Origin: Lachnospiraceae bacterium
GTDB lineage: Bacteria; Bacillota; Clostridia; Lachnospirales; Lachnospiraceae
Length of the DNA: 64,000 nt
Assembly: GCA_021153185.1 (NCBI GenBank)
Contig: JAGKTY010000007.1
Coordinates: 27,676 to 91,675, forward strand
Direction of reading: 5' to 3'
The position numbers and the translations under genes were made by a program. Below the pieces are notes generated by a model. The model was not told the origin of the DNA. It ran no database searches and worked only from the letters and a program-made list of their open reading frames with translations. Below, piece by piece: positions 51,358 to 60,524 of this stretch (the stretch's first letter is position 1; each line of letters begins with the position of its first letter).

Positions 51358-53424
51358 CTATTCTCCCTCCGGCGTCATTTCGCCGCCTTGTGCCGGCGTG
51401 TTTTCTCCCTCAGGCTGTGCCTGCGCATCATCTGTTACAGTCTCTTCACTGCCTTCCGGCAACACATCATAGTCGCCCGTATCACCGGCCTCCATCGTCT
51501 CCTCCGTGATGCCGTTTTCACTGACTGTACGGATAATGCCGAGGTCTTCCAGCTCCTTTTGCTGTTCTTCCGTCAGTTCCTCGGTACGGAACACATTCAT
51601 GTACGGAAGAATTTCTGTGAAAATGCCGCGCACGATTTCCTGTGCAAAGCTTGAATGCGGCTGTGATTCTACGTTCGGCGTATCGACAACCGCATATACA
51701 ACCACCTGCGGATCATCTACAGGTGCAAATCCGATAAACGATACAACATAATCCTTTTTGGAACGAGGCTGTTTCTCCGCCGTACCTGTTTTTCCGCCGA
51801 TTAAGTAGCCTGCAGGAACCGCTGATTTACCGGTACCTTGCGTACAAACATTGGCAAGGTATGTTCTCATCTTTTGCGATGTGCTCTCCGAAACGGTCTC
51901 GCGCAAAATCTTCGGCTCAATTTTTTCAATGGTCGCGCCGCTTGCATCACGCAGCTCTGTCACGACATGCGGCTGATAGTAATATCCGCCGTTAATAATG
52001 GAACAAAAAGCACTTGCCACCTGAATCATCGTGACATTGTAGCCCTGACCAAAGCTTGAGATTGCAAGGTCTGAGGCAACCATTTTGTCCGGATCGTAAA
52101 TGAGTGTATTCGTTCTCGTCTCTCCCGCAAGGTCAATATTCGTTTTCAGTCCCATATTGAAATTGTGGAGATATTTGGTGAAGCGTTCTTTTCCGATCAT
52201 ATTATTGATGTCGATGAGCGCCATGTTGCATGACTGCTCGAGTGCACCCGATAATGATACGGTGCCGTGTCCGTAATGGTTATGACACTTAATCGTGTGT
52301 CCGCTGACTTCCTTTTTGCCGACACATGTAAAGCTTTCGTTGCCGGAAAGTGCGCCGCAATCAATTCCGGCACTGATTGTGAGTGATTTTACGGTAGAAC
52401 CCGGCTCATAGGTGTCTGAAATACAGAAATTACGCCAGAGCGCATTGAGTGTCTCATATTTGGTATCATCATCCATCGATTCGATGGCTTCCTCGCTGTA
52501 ATAATCGGAGAGATTTTTCGGATCGTTTAAGTCAAAATCCGGATAGCTTGCCATCGCCAGAATCTCGCCGTTTTTCGGATTCATCACGATGACGCCGGTG
52601 TTTTTACTGCCTTCCTCCCCTTCCCTAAACTCTCCTTTGTGTGCATCGTTGAATTCTTTGATGTATTTTTCAACAACCTGCTGAATATTGGAATCAATAC
52701 TCGTCACGAGGCTGCTTCCGTCTCTGGCCGCCTTCGTCGTTCTCTCCAGATTCGAATCATCGTTCAGATAGCCGTATTCGCGTCCGTTGATTCCGTTTAA
52801 TGTATCGTTGTAGAACTCCTCAAGGCCACAGTTACCATTGTTGTCAGAGCCTGTAAATCCAATCACATCGCACGCAAGGCGGCCGCCCGGATAAATCCGC
52901 TTGTATTCTTCCTCGAACCAGATTCCTTTGACATGCGGATTGCTCTTTGTATCTGCCTGGATTTCCAGAAATGGCGCAATCTCATCATAGGATAGTTGCT
53001 TTAAGACAACTTTATACTGATTTTCCTTGTTGGTCGTAATAAATTCACGAAGCTCTGTCTCATTGACATCGAAACACTTCGTAAGCGCCTGCATCGTCGG
53101 ATTGAGTGCATCCTTATCCTGATTGATTCTCTTTGCATCAACAATCAGATTGTACACCTTTTCACTGTATGCCAGCTTTGTTCCCTTAGCGTCCAAAATA
53201 TCGCCGCGCTTGAACGGAAGCGTAATACTGTCATACTGTTTTTGATCAAGTACGATTTTTTTGTACGCATCTCCGTCCTGGTAATTGATATAAATCAGTC
53301 TGGCAACTAAACCGACGAAAGCCAGTAGTACTATTCCGGATAGTACTACCAGCTTCTTTTGCATGTTCGATGAAAATCGATTCTTAATCCGACTTTTTCG
53401 CGTTCTTTGATTTCCCTGTCTCAT
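51358..53424 (-). CDS. Class B penicillin-binding protein (PBP2B/FtsI-type)
   Basis: 688 residues. One membrane span (LVVLSGIVLLAFVGLVA), dimerisation domain, and a complete transpeptidase with YEPGSTVKSL (SxxK), EQSCNMALID (SxN) and GGKTGTAEKQP (KTG). A 75-residue Glu/Pro-rich C-terminal tail (EEQQKELEDLG, PEGENTPAQGGE) follows; there is no PASTA domain. It cross-links septal peptidoglycan with FtsW. AAAGGAAATTATT precedes the ATG. It lies 21 nt after ftsL, the position of pbpB. Confidence 0.94.
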   Translation of the reverse strand: MRQGNQRTRKSRIKNRFSSNMQKKLVVLSGIVLLAFVGLVARLIYINYQDGDAYKKIVLDQKQYDSITLPFKRGDILDAKGTKLAYSEKVYNLIVDAKRINQDKDALNPTMQALTKCFDVNETELREFITTNKENQYKVVLKQLSYDEIAPFLEIQADTKSNPHVKGIWFEEEYKRIYPGGRLACDVIGFTGSDNNGNCGLEEFYNDTLNGINGREYGYLNDDSNLERTTKAARDGSSLVTSIDSNIQQVVEKYIKEFNDAHKGEFREGEEGSKNTGVIVMNPKNGEILAMASYPDFDLNDPKNLSDYYSEEAIESMDDDTKYETLNALWRNFCISDTYEPGSTVKSLTISAGIDCGALSGNESFTCVGKKEVSGHTIKCHNHYGHGTVSLSGALEQSCNMALIDINNMIGKERFTKYLHNFNMGLKTNIDLAGETRTNTLIYDPDKMVASDLAISSFGQGYNVTMIQVASAFCSIINGGYYYQPHVVTELRDASGATIEKIEPKILRETVSESTSQKMRTYLANVCTQGTGKSAVPAGYLIGGKTGTAEKQPRSKKDYVVSFIGFAPVDDPQVVVYAVVDTPNVESQPHSSFAQEIVRGIFTEILPYMNVFRTEELTEEQQKELEDLGIIRTVSENGITEETMEAGDTGDYDVLPEGSEETVTDDAQAQPEGENTPAQGGEMTPEGE

Positions 53425-53445
53425 AATAATTTCCTTTATATATGA

Positions 53446-53901
53446 TTATTGTGGTAACTGTGCGTACTGTCTTACGTAATCGTCACCGCTACCCTGCACC
53501 TCAATAATCTGACCTTCCTCGGCATACTGCATTCCGAGACGTCCCATGGCGCTTTCTTTTACATAGGCCATATCAATGTCTGACATGATACGGCTATACT
53601 GCTCGTCATTGTCAAGCTTCATATTGTTGAGCTGTTTCTCTAATGTAGAAATCTCCTCAAGTGCAGCTGTATTGCTGACATTTAATGTGATATATCCATA
53701 TAGTAAAGAAGAACAAACAGCCAAACATGCTGCAATAAATAACACAAACTTAAAGTTCAGTCTTGCTGCTTTTTCGCGGTTCTTGCGGGCATGTTTGCTC
53801 AATTTGCGCATCGGCGCTTCATGTATCGCCCTGCGTACGTCAATCTGCTCTGCCGCTGTTCCTCTCACATATGATGTTCTTCTCATTCTTCCGGTTGCCA
53901 T
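53446..53901 (-). CDS. ftsL: FtsL-like septum formation protein
   Basis: 151 residues. A long basic cytoplasmic tail, one membrane span (KFVLFIAACLAVCSSLLYGY) and a leucine-zipper-type coiled coil (EEISTLEKQLNNMKLDNDE). Between rsmH and pbpB, where ftsL sits in B. subtilis. GGAGGCAAGATG precedes the ATG at 53901. Sequence conservation is low in this family, so the call rests on topology and position. Confidence 0.85.
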   Translation of the reverse strand: MATGRMRRTSYVRGTAAEQIDVRRAIHEAPMRKLSKHARKNREKAARLNFKFVLFIAACLAVCSSLLYGYITLNVSNTAALEEISTLEKQLNNMKLDNDEQYSRIMSDIDMAYVKESAMGRLGMQYAEEGQIIEVQGSGDDYVRQYAQLPQ

Positions 53902-53945
53902 CATCTTGCCTCCAATTTTATATCTTTTGTAACTGTTTTAAACAG

Positions 53946-54878
53946 TTACTTCTTTTCAAATATTCTAAGCTTTGCGCTTTTGCTTCGCGAATTTTCTGCC
54001 AGTTCCTGCTCACTTGGCAAAATCGGTTTTCTTGTAATAATCGTACCTTTCGAAACCCTGCCGCATGTACAGACCGGGAATTCCCTCGGACAGATACATG
54101 GATCCTGTGCCGTTTTAAATGCGTGCTTTACAATGCGGTCCTCCAGCGAATGAAATGTAATAATACAAAGGCGTCCGCCGGGATTCAACAAATCAATCAT
54201 GCTCTCAAGAGAGTTTTCAAGCACCTCAAGCTCCCTATTGCACGCAATCCGTATCGCCTGGAAGGTCCGCTTGCTCGGATGTCCGCCTTCGGCTCTCATT
54301 TTGGCAGGAATTGCTGCTTTGACGATTTCATTTAATTCAAATGTCGTTTCAATTGGTTTTTCAGCTCTTGCTTTTACGATATGTTTTGCGATATTTTTCG
54401 CAAATTTGTCTTCGCCGTAATCTCTGATGATATGAAACAATTCCATTTCCGGATAGTCATTCACGATTGTCCTGGCGGTAAGACTTTGTCTTCTGTCCAT
54501 GCGCATATCAAGCTGTGTGTCAAACCGGTAAGAGAACCCTCTTTCTACGGTGTCAAGCTGATAAGAAGATACGCCAAGGTCTAAAACAATTCCGTCAACG
54601 CCGTCAAACCCTTGCTCCTTTACAACGCAGGCCATGTTTTCATAATTGTTTCGGACAATTCTGCAGACATCTTTGTACTTTGAAAGCCTTTGAGACGCTG
54701 CTTCAATCGCCGCCTCATCCTGATCGATGCCGATGAGCGTTCCTGCCTTAAGCTTCGAAGCAATCACACTCGAATGTCCGGCGCCGCCCAATGTACCATC
54801 TACATAAACACCGTCCGGTTTTATCAAAAGTCCCTCAATCGTTTCATTTAATAGTACTGAGTAATGGGAAAAATCCAT
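53946..54878 (-). CDS. rsmH: 16S rRNA (cytosine-1402-N4) methyltransferase
   Basis: 310 residues. SAM motif [34 protein letters not shown]; catalytic-region [17 protein letters not shown]. It methylates C1402 in the 16S rRNA decoding centre. TAGGAGGCGCACA precedes the ATG. Second gene of the dcw operon, 10 nt after mraZ. Confidence 0.97.
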   Translation of the reverse strand: MDFSHYSVLLNETIEGLLIKPDGVYVDGTLGGAGHSSVIASKLKAGTLIGIDQDEAAIEAASQRLSKYKDVCRIVRNNYENMACVVKEQGFDGVDGIVLDLGVSSYQLDTVERGFSYRFDTQLDMRMDRRQSLTARTIVNDYPEMELFHIIRDYGEDKFAKNIAKHIVKARAEKPIETTFELNEIVKAAIPAKMRAEGGHPSKRTFQAIRIACNRELEVLENSLESMIDLLNPGGRLCIITFHSLEDRIVKHAFKTAQDPCICPREFPVCTCGRVSKGTIITRKPILPSEQELAENSRSKSAKLRIFEKK

Positions 54879-54888
54879 TGTGCGCCTC

Positions 54889-55320
54889 CTAAATGCTAAG
54901 GCCTAAATCAGCCATATGCTCAGCAATATCATCCATATCATCGTATTCGGAAATACCATCCCAACGCTCCTTGCTCCAGATTTCGATACGGCTTCCAACA
55001 CCGACAAGCACTGCATCTGAAACAATCTCGGCGAATTCCCTAAGAACTGCCGGCAAAAGGATTCGTCCCTGCTTGTCCACTGTCATCTCAGCTGCTCCTG
55101 CTAAGAAGAAACGGACGAACTTACGTGCATCTTTGTTTGTAATCGGCAGGCTTTTTAGCTTTTCTTCAAAGGCTGTCCACTCATTTTGGTCATACACAAA
55201 AAGACACCCGTCAAGTCCCTTTGTCACAACGAACTGCTCACCGAGCATTTCACGGAACTTGGAAGGCATAATAAGTCGTCCCTTTGTATCAATTGAATGA
55301 CTATACTCTCCCATGAACAT
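54889..55320 (-). CDS. mraZ: Transcriptional regulator MraZ
   Basis: 143 residues. Two AbrB-like halves: [20 protein letters not shown] and [20 protein letters not shown], each with the D-x-K/Q-G-R motif. MraZ represses its own operon by binding tandem GTGG-type repeats. Such repeats lie upstream. ATG at 55320 (CAGGTAAACAATT before it) with MFMGEY is the usual family start. Confidence 0.96.
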   Translation of the reverse strand: MFMGEYSHSIDTKGRLIMPSKFREMLGEQFVVTKGLDGCLFVYDQNEWTAFEEKLKSLPITNKDARKFVRFFLAGAAEMTVDKQGRILLPAVLREFAEIVSDAVLVGVGSRIEIWSKERWDGISEYDDMDDIAEHMADLGLSI

Positions 55321-55344
55321 AATTGTTTACCTGCCGTGTGGCTA

Positions 55345-55380
55345 CCACTTTGCTCCACTTTGGACCACTTTTCACCACTT
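55345..55380 (-). promoter_or_regulatory. Four MraZ boxes with 10-bp period
   Basis: AAGTGG occurs four times on the minus strand, ending at 55345, 55355, 55365 and 55375, exactly one helical turn apart. This is the known architecture of MraZ operators. They lie just downstream of the -10, covering the transcription start. Confidence 0.9.
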
Positions 55381-55388
55381 TTAAGTCA

Positions 55389-55417
55389 ATCATACCGTAA
55401 ATATTTCAAAAAAGCAA
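55389..55417 (-). promoter_or_regulatory. Promoter of the dcw cluster (mraZ)
   Basis: TTGCTT (55417-55412), a 17-base spacer and TATGAT (55394-55389) on the minus strand, followed at once by the MraZ boxes. Confidence 0.7.
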
Positions 55418-55458
55418 GGATTTTCTTTATAATTTCTTAAGCCTTTTTTCATAATAAA

Positions 55459-55490
55459 AGGGACGCTCCTTTCACAAAAGAAGCGTCCCT
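55459..55490 (-). terminator. Terminator after hflC
   Basis: AGGGACGCT/AGCGTCCCT stem with TTTT following on the minus strand, 20 nt past the hflC stop. It separates the hflKC transcript from the dcw cluster. Confidence 0.85.
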
Positions 55491-55509
55491 GTAAAATCCA
55501 ATATGCTGT

Positions 55510-56385
55510 TTATCTTACCTGATAGAAAATGTCCGCAATCGGGCTTTCCTTATCAAGAATGACTGTCTTATTTCCGCCCTTAAGGGAGCCTTTTAAGGCA
55601 TCCAGCGAACGGATAAAGGTATAAAATTCTGCTTTGTTCTCATCGTTGTAGGCTTCCGCAAGCGTCTTCATGTACTCGCTCTCACCTTCGGCCTCCAAAA
55701 TAGACGCCTGTTTTTTGGCATCGGCAAGTGTGACTGTCACGCTCTTGTCAGCTGCATTCTTAATTTTCTGGGCTTCCGATTCACCCTGCGCCTTGTAGCT
55801 TGCTGCGATATTGTTTCGCTCTGAAATCATACGCTCGTACACGGCACCTTTGTTGTCCTCCGGAAGGTCAAGTGCCTTGATTTCCGCTTTGACAATTTCA
55901 AGACCATACTCCGTTACGGAAGCATTTGCGTTCTTTGTGATCATCTCCGTGAGTGTCTCACCGCGCGATGCGATGACATCATCCTGCGTCATTGATGAGA
56001 TGATATTTTTGGTTGCATTGTAAACTGCAACGCTCGTACGGTCCTGTGCATTGCCAACTGAGTAGTTCAGTGTTTTTGCAAATTTGACCGGATCTGTGAT
56101 TTTCCAGATAATGTAGTCATCTGCAATCATCGATTTCTTATCCGATGTAATGACATCGCTTTCCGGAATATCATAAAACTGCATCGCCTTTGGAATATAG
56201 CGCACCGTCTGGATAAACGGAACCTTGACTTTCAGTCCCGGCTCCTTTGCAACCGTCTGAATCTTACCAAACTGTGTGACAACTGCATATTCATTTTCTT
56301 TGACTGTATAAAGACTGCCGGCCGCGCACACAACAAGTGCGATCAATACCAGCGTAAGGAGTACTTTACCAATTGCTTTTTTCAT
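55510..56385 (-). CDS. hflC: FtsH modulator HflC-like SPFH protein
   Basis: 291 residues. One N-terminal membrane span (VLLTLVLIALVVCAAGSL), then SPFH: VKENEYAVVTQFGKIQTVAKE, DVITSDKKSMIADDYIIWKI, and a helical tail with GESEAQKIKNAADKS. HflC with HflK caps and modulates the FtsH protease in the membrane. It is 2 nt after hflK. Confidence 0.93.
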   Translation of the reverse strand: MKKAIGKVLLTLVLIALVVCAAGSLYTVKENEYAVVTQFGKIQTVAKEPGLKVKVPFIQTVRYIPKAMQFYDIPESDVITSDKKSMIADDYIIWKITDPVKFAKTLNYSVGNAQDRTSVAVYNATKNIISSMTQDDVIASRGETLTEMITKNANASVTEYGLEIVKAEIKALDLPEDNKGAVYERMISERNNIAASYKAQGESEAQKIKNAADKSVTVTLADAKKQASILEAEGESEYMKTLAEAYNDENKAEFYTFIRSLDALKGSLKGGNKTVILDKESPIADIFYQVR

Positions 56386-56387
56386 CG

Positions 56388-57467
56388 TTATTCCTCCTCA
56401 CTTTCTTCGGTTTCATCGTTTGCTTTTGTCTCTGTTTTATTTGCATCATCCTGACCGTCGTTCACTGTGGTTGACGGAAGCGAGAACGATTCAAGCGGAA
56501 GCATTTTCTGTGTGCCCTCATCTGTGATGTAAAGTTTGACAGTCGGGAGCACATCTTCCATTGTTTCATAGAAAATACGCTGCTTTGTGATGAGCGGATT
56601 TTTCACGTACTCCGCATACATCTCATTAAATCTGGCAACCTGTCCCTGTGCCTCTGCGATACGGGAAGCCTTTGTCGCCTCTGCCTCCTGAACGATCTTA
56701 TCTGCCTGTGCTGCTGCCGCCGGGATTTTTTCATTCTCATATTTTCTGGCATTGTTAATTGCCGTTTCTTTTCCCTGTTTTGCAGTTTCTACAGACTTAA
56801 ACGCTGCAACGATCTCACTTGTCGGAGGCTCCGCGTCCTGAATGGTTAAGTTCACAACCTGGAAGCCGATGTTGTTTTTTGATAGCTTTTTGTTGAGCAT
56901 ATCACGGATATCTGCCTGAATCTGGCTCTTTCCTGTCGTGATGACCTCATCTACCGGATAGTTGCTGACAACCGTACGGATACATGCCTGCGCCATATTC
57001 TTGAGAATGGCTTCCGTCTCATCCGATGCATACAGATACGTCACCGGATCGCTGACACGGTATTCCAAATAAAAATCAACGTCTACAAAGTTAAAATCAG
57101 ATGTGATCATGGTCGATTCTTCCGGGATGGTCGTCATCCCGTCTCCATCCTCTTCATCCGATGTGCGGTATCCGATCTGCAGTCCCTTCGTCGTTGTGTC
57201 AACATGTGTGACATTCTGTACAAACGGAATCTTAAAATAAGCACCTGCGCTCTTAACATCTACAACCTTGCCAAACATCGTCAGGACAACCTGCTCATTT
57301 TCTTTTACAATATAAAACGAGCTAAATGCCGTAGCAAGTACGATCACTACCAGCGCCAAAATGCCGAAAAACTTTCCGAGTGATTTTGGGCTTTTGCCTT
57401 TAACCGGTTTTGTTTTCCCGTCGGCACCGACAAATACATCATCTACATTTTTGTCATTCGTTCCCAC
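56388..57467 (-). CDS. hflK: FtsH modulator HflK-like SPFH protein
   Basis: About 360 residues. A cytoplasmic basic tail, one membrane span (FFGILALVVIVLATAFSSFY), SPFH domain (VKENEQVVLTMFGKVVDVKS, ITSDFNFVDVDFYLEYRV) and a long coiled coil rich in Ala/Lys/Glu, with an acidic C-terminus. It pairs with HflC. The ATG at 57476 has GGAG directly against it; a GTG at 57467 has the same site at a 9-nt distance and is chosen. It overlaps lgt by 14 nt. Confidence 0.92.
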   Translation of the reverse strand: MGTNDKNVDDVFVGADGKTKPVKGKSPKSLGKFFGILALVVIVLATAFSSFYIVKENEQVVLTMFGKVVDVKSAGAYFKIPFVQNVTHVDTTTKGLQIGYRTSDEEDGDGMTTIPEESTMITSDFNFVDVDFYLEYRVSDPVTYLYASDETEAILKNMAQACIRTVVSNYPVDEVITTGKSQIQADIRDMLNKKLSKNNIGFQVVNLTIQDAEPPTSEIVAAFKSVETAKQGKETAINNARKYENEKIPAAAAQADKIVQEAEATKASRIAEAQGQVARFNEMYAEYVKNPLITKQRIFYETMEDVLPTVKLYITDEGTQKMLPLESFSLPSTTVNDGQDDANKTETKANDETEESEEE

Positions 57468-58350
57468 TCTTTTCATCTCCTTTTCTCTTCTTTAAAATGA
57501 ACCCTCTCATGAAGACCTCTGTCACAAGCACAAACAAGATACATGCAATTGCGACGCACTGACTGACTGCAAGATTCGTTCCAAACAGTTTGAGCTGGTC
57601 TGTGCGGAGTCCCTCTATCCAAAGTCTTCCAAGTCCATATCCCCCTATATACCAAAGCGCCACCTCGCCGTCAAAGCGTTTGAAGCGCCTAGCTACCAAT
57701 AAAATACAAAGCAGTGCAACATTCCACATACTCTCATACAGAAACGTCGGGTGCACCTGAATGTAGTTGATTCCCTCTGTCACATGCTCCCACATTTGCG
57801 GTGTAATCTCATTTTGACGTACCGCCGAAATCGGAAGCCGCATTGCGAACAGACCATCTGTATATCCGCCAAATGCTTCCCTGTTTGTGAAATTGCCCCA
57901 TCTGCCAAGGCTCTGTCCGACAAGCAGTCCGAGCCCAGCTGAATCCGCCATCTTAAAAAATGATTGTTTGCGCACTTTGCTAAACACGAGCAGTGTCGTA
58001 AAGCCTGCAATCACGGCGCCGTATATCGCAAGACCGCCTCCGCGGATATTGAACACGTTCAGCAGATTATCCTTATAATAATCCCATGCAAATACAACGT
58101 AGTAGATTCTGGCACCGATGATGGAAAAGATGATGGCATAAATCGAGAAATCCCACAGGATATCTTTCGGAAGACCGTTTCTTTGTGCATCTTTGGAAGC
58201 AAGTGTGAATCCTAAGAAGATACCAGCTGCAATAATCACACCATACAGTGCAACCGTAAAGCCAAATATATCAAACGATTTGGGTACATTTTCTAAATAA
58301 ATCCCAAGGTGCGGAAATGCAATGTCTCCGCTCTGCATTAATTCCTTCAT
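57454..58350 (-). CDS. lgt: Prolipoprotein diacylglyceryl transferase
   Basis: 298 residues, seven spans. Lgt signature: GLLVGQSLGRWGNFTNREAFGG with the conserved Arg and the H-P-T-F-L-Y-E motif (QVHPTFLYESMWN). It transfers diacylglycerol to the lipobox Cys. The ATG at 58350 is standard; one at 58338 with AAGGA ahead is an alternative. It lies 5 nt after ychF and overlaps hflK. Confidence 0.95.
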   Translation of the reverse strand: MKELMQSGDIAFPHLGIYLENVPKSFDIFGFTVALYGVIIAAGIFLGFTLASKDAQRNGLPKDILWDFSIYAIIFSIIGARIYYVVFAWDYYKDNLLNVFNIRGGGLAIYGAVIAGFTTLLVFSKVRKQSFFKMADSAGLGLLVGQSLGRWGNFTNREAFGGYTDGLFAMRLPISAVRQNEITPQMWEHVTEGINYIQVHPTFLYESMWNVALLCILLVARRFKRFDGEVALWYIGGYGLGRLWIEGLRTDQLKLFGTNLAVSQCVAIACILFVLVTEVFMRGFILKKRKGDEKSGNE

Positions 58351-58355
58351 GACAT

Positions 58356-59456
58356 TTATACGTTAAATCTGAATAAGATAACGTCTCCATCCTTTACAAC
58401 ATATTCTTTTCCTTCCATGCCAACAAGTCCTTTGTCTCTTGCTGCCGAAAGGGAGCCCTGTTCAAGCAAATCTTTGTAATTGACTACCTCAGCTTTGATA
58501 AATCCACGTTCAAAATCCGTATGGATCTTGCCTGCAGCCTGCGGTGCTTTGGTGCCTTTGGTAATCGTCCACGCGCGGCACTCATCTTCGCCTGCCGTCA
58601 GGTAAGAAATCAGTCCAAGCAGACTGTAGCTGGCTGCAACGAGTTTATCAAGACCTGAAGAAGAAACGCCAAGGTCTGCCAAAAATTCTGCTTTTTCATC
58701 ATCATCAAGCTCAGCAAGCTCCTGCTCGATCTGTGCACAGATGACAAATACTTCCGCGCCTTCCTCTTTGGCAAGTGCGCGCACGTTTGCGACATGTTCA
58801 TTGGATGCACCATCGTCCGCAAGATCGTCCTCTTTGACATTGGCCGCATAAATCGTAGGCTTTGCTGTCAGTAAATTGTATCCCTTAAACCAAAGCTGCA
58901 TATCGTCATCTTCCGGCACTTCAAACGTACGTGCCATCTGATTGTTCTCAAGATGTGCTTTCACTGCCTCAAGGAGCTCGAGCTCCTTTGCAAATGTCTT
59001 ATCCATACGCGCCTGCTTTTGCACCTTCTGGATTCGTCTCTCGAGAATCTCAAGATCAGAAAAAATCAGTTCAAGATTGATCGTCTCAATATCTCTGGCA
59101 GGTGCAATCGAACCATCTACGTGTACAATGTTATCATCTTCAAAGCAGCGCACAACGTGCACAATGGCATCCACCTCACGGATGTTTGCAAGGAACTGGT
59201 TTCCAAGACCTTCCCCTTTGCTTGCGCCCTTTACAAGACCCGCAATATCCACAAATTCAATGGTTGCCGGTGTCACCTTTTTGGTATTGTAAAGCTTTCC
59301 GAGCTGCTCAATACGCTCATCCGGCACAGCTACGATACCAACGTTTGGATCAATCGTTGCAAACGGATAGTTTGCAGCAAGTGCTCCCGCCTTGGTAAGT
59401 GAATTGAATAATGTACTTTTTCCAACGTTTGGTAATCCGACGATTCCGAGTTTCAT
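58356..59456 (-). CDS. ychF: Ribosome-associated ATPase YchF/OLA1
   Basis: 366 residues. G1 loop GIVGLPNVGKSTLFN, G3 DIAGLVKGASKGEGLGNQF, coiled-coil insertion, TGS domain at the C-terminus (QAAGKIHTDFERGFIKAEVV). An ATP-preferring P-loop protein involved in translation stress. AAAGGAGATAAAGAAAAGC precedes the ATG. It starts the ychF-lgt-hflKC operon. Confidence 0.96.
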   Translation of the reverse strand: MKLGIVGLPNVGKSTLFNSLTKAGALAANYPFATIDPNVGIVAVPDERIEQLGKLYNTKKVTPATIEFVDIAGLVKGASKGEGLGNQFLANIREVDAIVHVVRCFEDDNIVHVDGSIAPARDIETINLELIFSDLEILERRIQKVQKQARMDKTFAKELELLEAVKAHLENNQMARTFEVPEDDDMQLWFKGYNLLTAKPTIYAANVKEDDLADDGASNEHVANVRALAKEEGAEVFVICAQIEQELAELDDDEKAEFLADLGVSSSGLDKLVAASYSLLGLISYLTAGEDECRAWTITKGTKAPQAAGKIHTDFERGFIKAEVVNYKDLLEQGSLSAARDKGLVGMEGKEYVVKDGDVILFRFNV

Positions 59457-59593
59457 GCTTTTCTTTATCTCCTTTATATATGTATCTTTTCAAATTGTAA
59501 GTACAATTACAGCAACCTATAGTGTATCACATCAGAGATAAAATGTACATTTCTTTTGTATATTACCTATGTACTATTTGGTTTAAGCATATC

Positions 59594-59812
59594 CTAAGCG
59601 ACGGCTCCCGCAATCAACGAGATGATTCCTCCGATTACCAAACATATAATTGCCAAATAGATCAGACCGCTAAATGCCATGCAAATTAATACAAGCGGGA
59701 AAAATACGATATAAAGCAAAATCTTTACAATGCTCCATGTCGCTTTGAATGCCAAAGCAATCATCTTCCCCAGAAAACCAATCATTAAAATTCCAAATAT
59801 TATTGTAATCAT
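59594..59812 (-). CDS. Small hydrophobic membrane protein
   Basis: 72 residues, almost entirely hydrophobic, two to three spans (ITIIFGILMIGFLGKM, VKILLYIVFFPLVLICMAFS, GLIYLAIICLVIGGIISLIAG). No family recognised. AAAGGAGAATACT precedes the ATG at 59812, 23 nt after the small gene at 59836. Confidence 0.75.
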   Translation of the reverse strand: MITIIFGILMIGFLGKMIALAFKATWSIVKILLYIVFFPLVLICMAFSGLIYLAIICLVIGGIISLIAGAVA

Positions 59813-59835
59813 AGTATTCTCCTTTAAATTATACG

Positions 59836-59991
59836 TCAAACGCCTTCATGCTGCCTTTGTCCCGGTGCCATTTCAGGGTTTGTATCATTTACTTTCACTG
59901 TGGCAGTTACACCGATTTGTTCAAAGAACGCATCGTTTTTCTCATTTCTTTCTACGAGTCTTAGAGAAATGATTCTTTCCTTTACATTCAT
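59836..59991 (-). CDS. Small unknown protein
   Basis: 51 residues: MNVKERIISLRLVERNEKND, AFFEQIGVTATVKVNDTNPE and a Gln/His tail. GGGAGCGGGATGAA precedes the ATG at 59991. No family recognised. It is probably co-transcribed with the hydrophobic protein that follows it by 23 nt. The 329-bp gap beyond it holds a terminator and restriction-gene remnants only. Confidence 0.55.
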   Translation of the reverse strand: MNVKERIISLRLVERNEKNDAFFEQIGVTATVKVNDTNPEMAPGQRQHEGV

Positions 59992-60090
59992 TTCATCCCG
60001 CTCCCTTCTTGTTTTGATATGTAAATCGTAACCTGTGTCAAACAAAAACAACAGAATTGATTTAGCAAAATAACCGGCTTATTTCTCCCA

Positions 60091-60139
60091 AAAAAGAAAA
60101 ATAACAGCGCCCCCTTCCATTTTGAAAGGGGACGCTGCA
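60091..60139 (-). repeat. 49-bp terminator repeat, copy 1
   Basis: Identical over 49 bases to 61713-61761. On the minus strand AGCGTCCCCTTTC and GGAAGGGGGCGCT form a hairpin (two mismatches) followed by TTATTTTTC. It would end the hsdM-remnant transcript. Confidence 0.85.
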
Positions 60140-60191
60140 AATTACATATTATCTTAAAATGTATGATAATCCCTACGCTGCCGCATTCGCG

Positions 60192-60318
60192 TTAGCTACC
60201 ACCATATTTGTTACTATTCATCATTTTTTTTAATTTCCAATGAGTTTTTATCTTTTGCAATGGTGAAATAACACTTTCACCTATTTGTGATTCTATGTCT
60301 TTTATTTCATTTTCAGTT
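60192..60318 (-). pseudogene. Unassigned C-terminal coding remnant
   Basis: A frame open to the TAA at 60192 reads PTENEIKDIESQIGESVISP then LQKIKTHWKLKKMMN. It is out of frame with, and directly behind, the hsdM fragment. The helix-rich style fits the end of a restriction subunit, but I cannot say which. It has no start codon of its own. Confidence 0.4.
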
Positions 60319-60320
60319 GG

Positions 60321-60521
60321 TTACAATTTGTAACCAACAAATAACGCTAAGAAGAGAAGTTCTGTCTTCTTTGTATTACATACTTTGAGCAAATCTACAG
60401 ACACAATATCTGCATCAAGACTTCCCTTAAAAGGTGAATTTGCAAGAATATTCGTAAGACCGCCGGTCCAGAAAATCTCCCATAAGCTGTCAATTCTATT
60501 TTTTAATTCGCCTGTTATCAT
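60321..60521 (-). pseudogene. Internally deleted hsdM (type I restriction methylase) remnant
   Basis: 66 codons. Residues 1-24 (MITGELKNRIDSLWEIFWTG) are the classical N-terminus of HsdM. Residues 25-60 (ILANSPFKGSLDADIVS, LLKVCNTKKTELLFLALF) match the N-P-P-F catalytic motif region that is normally about 200 residues further on, with NPPF altered to NSPF. The join is in frame, then a stop ends the gene at the hydrophobic strand. It starts 3 nt after the Fic gene. Non-functional as methylase. Confidence 0.8.
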
Positions 60522-60524
60522 TTA

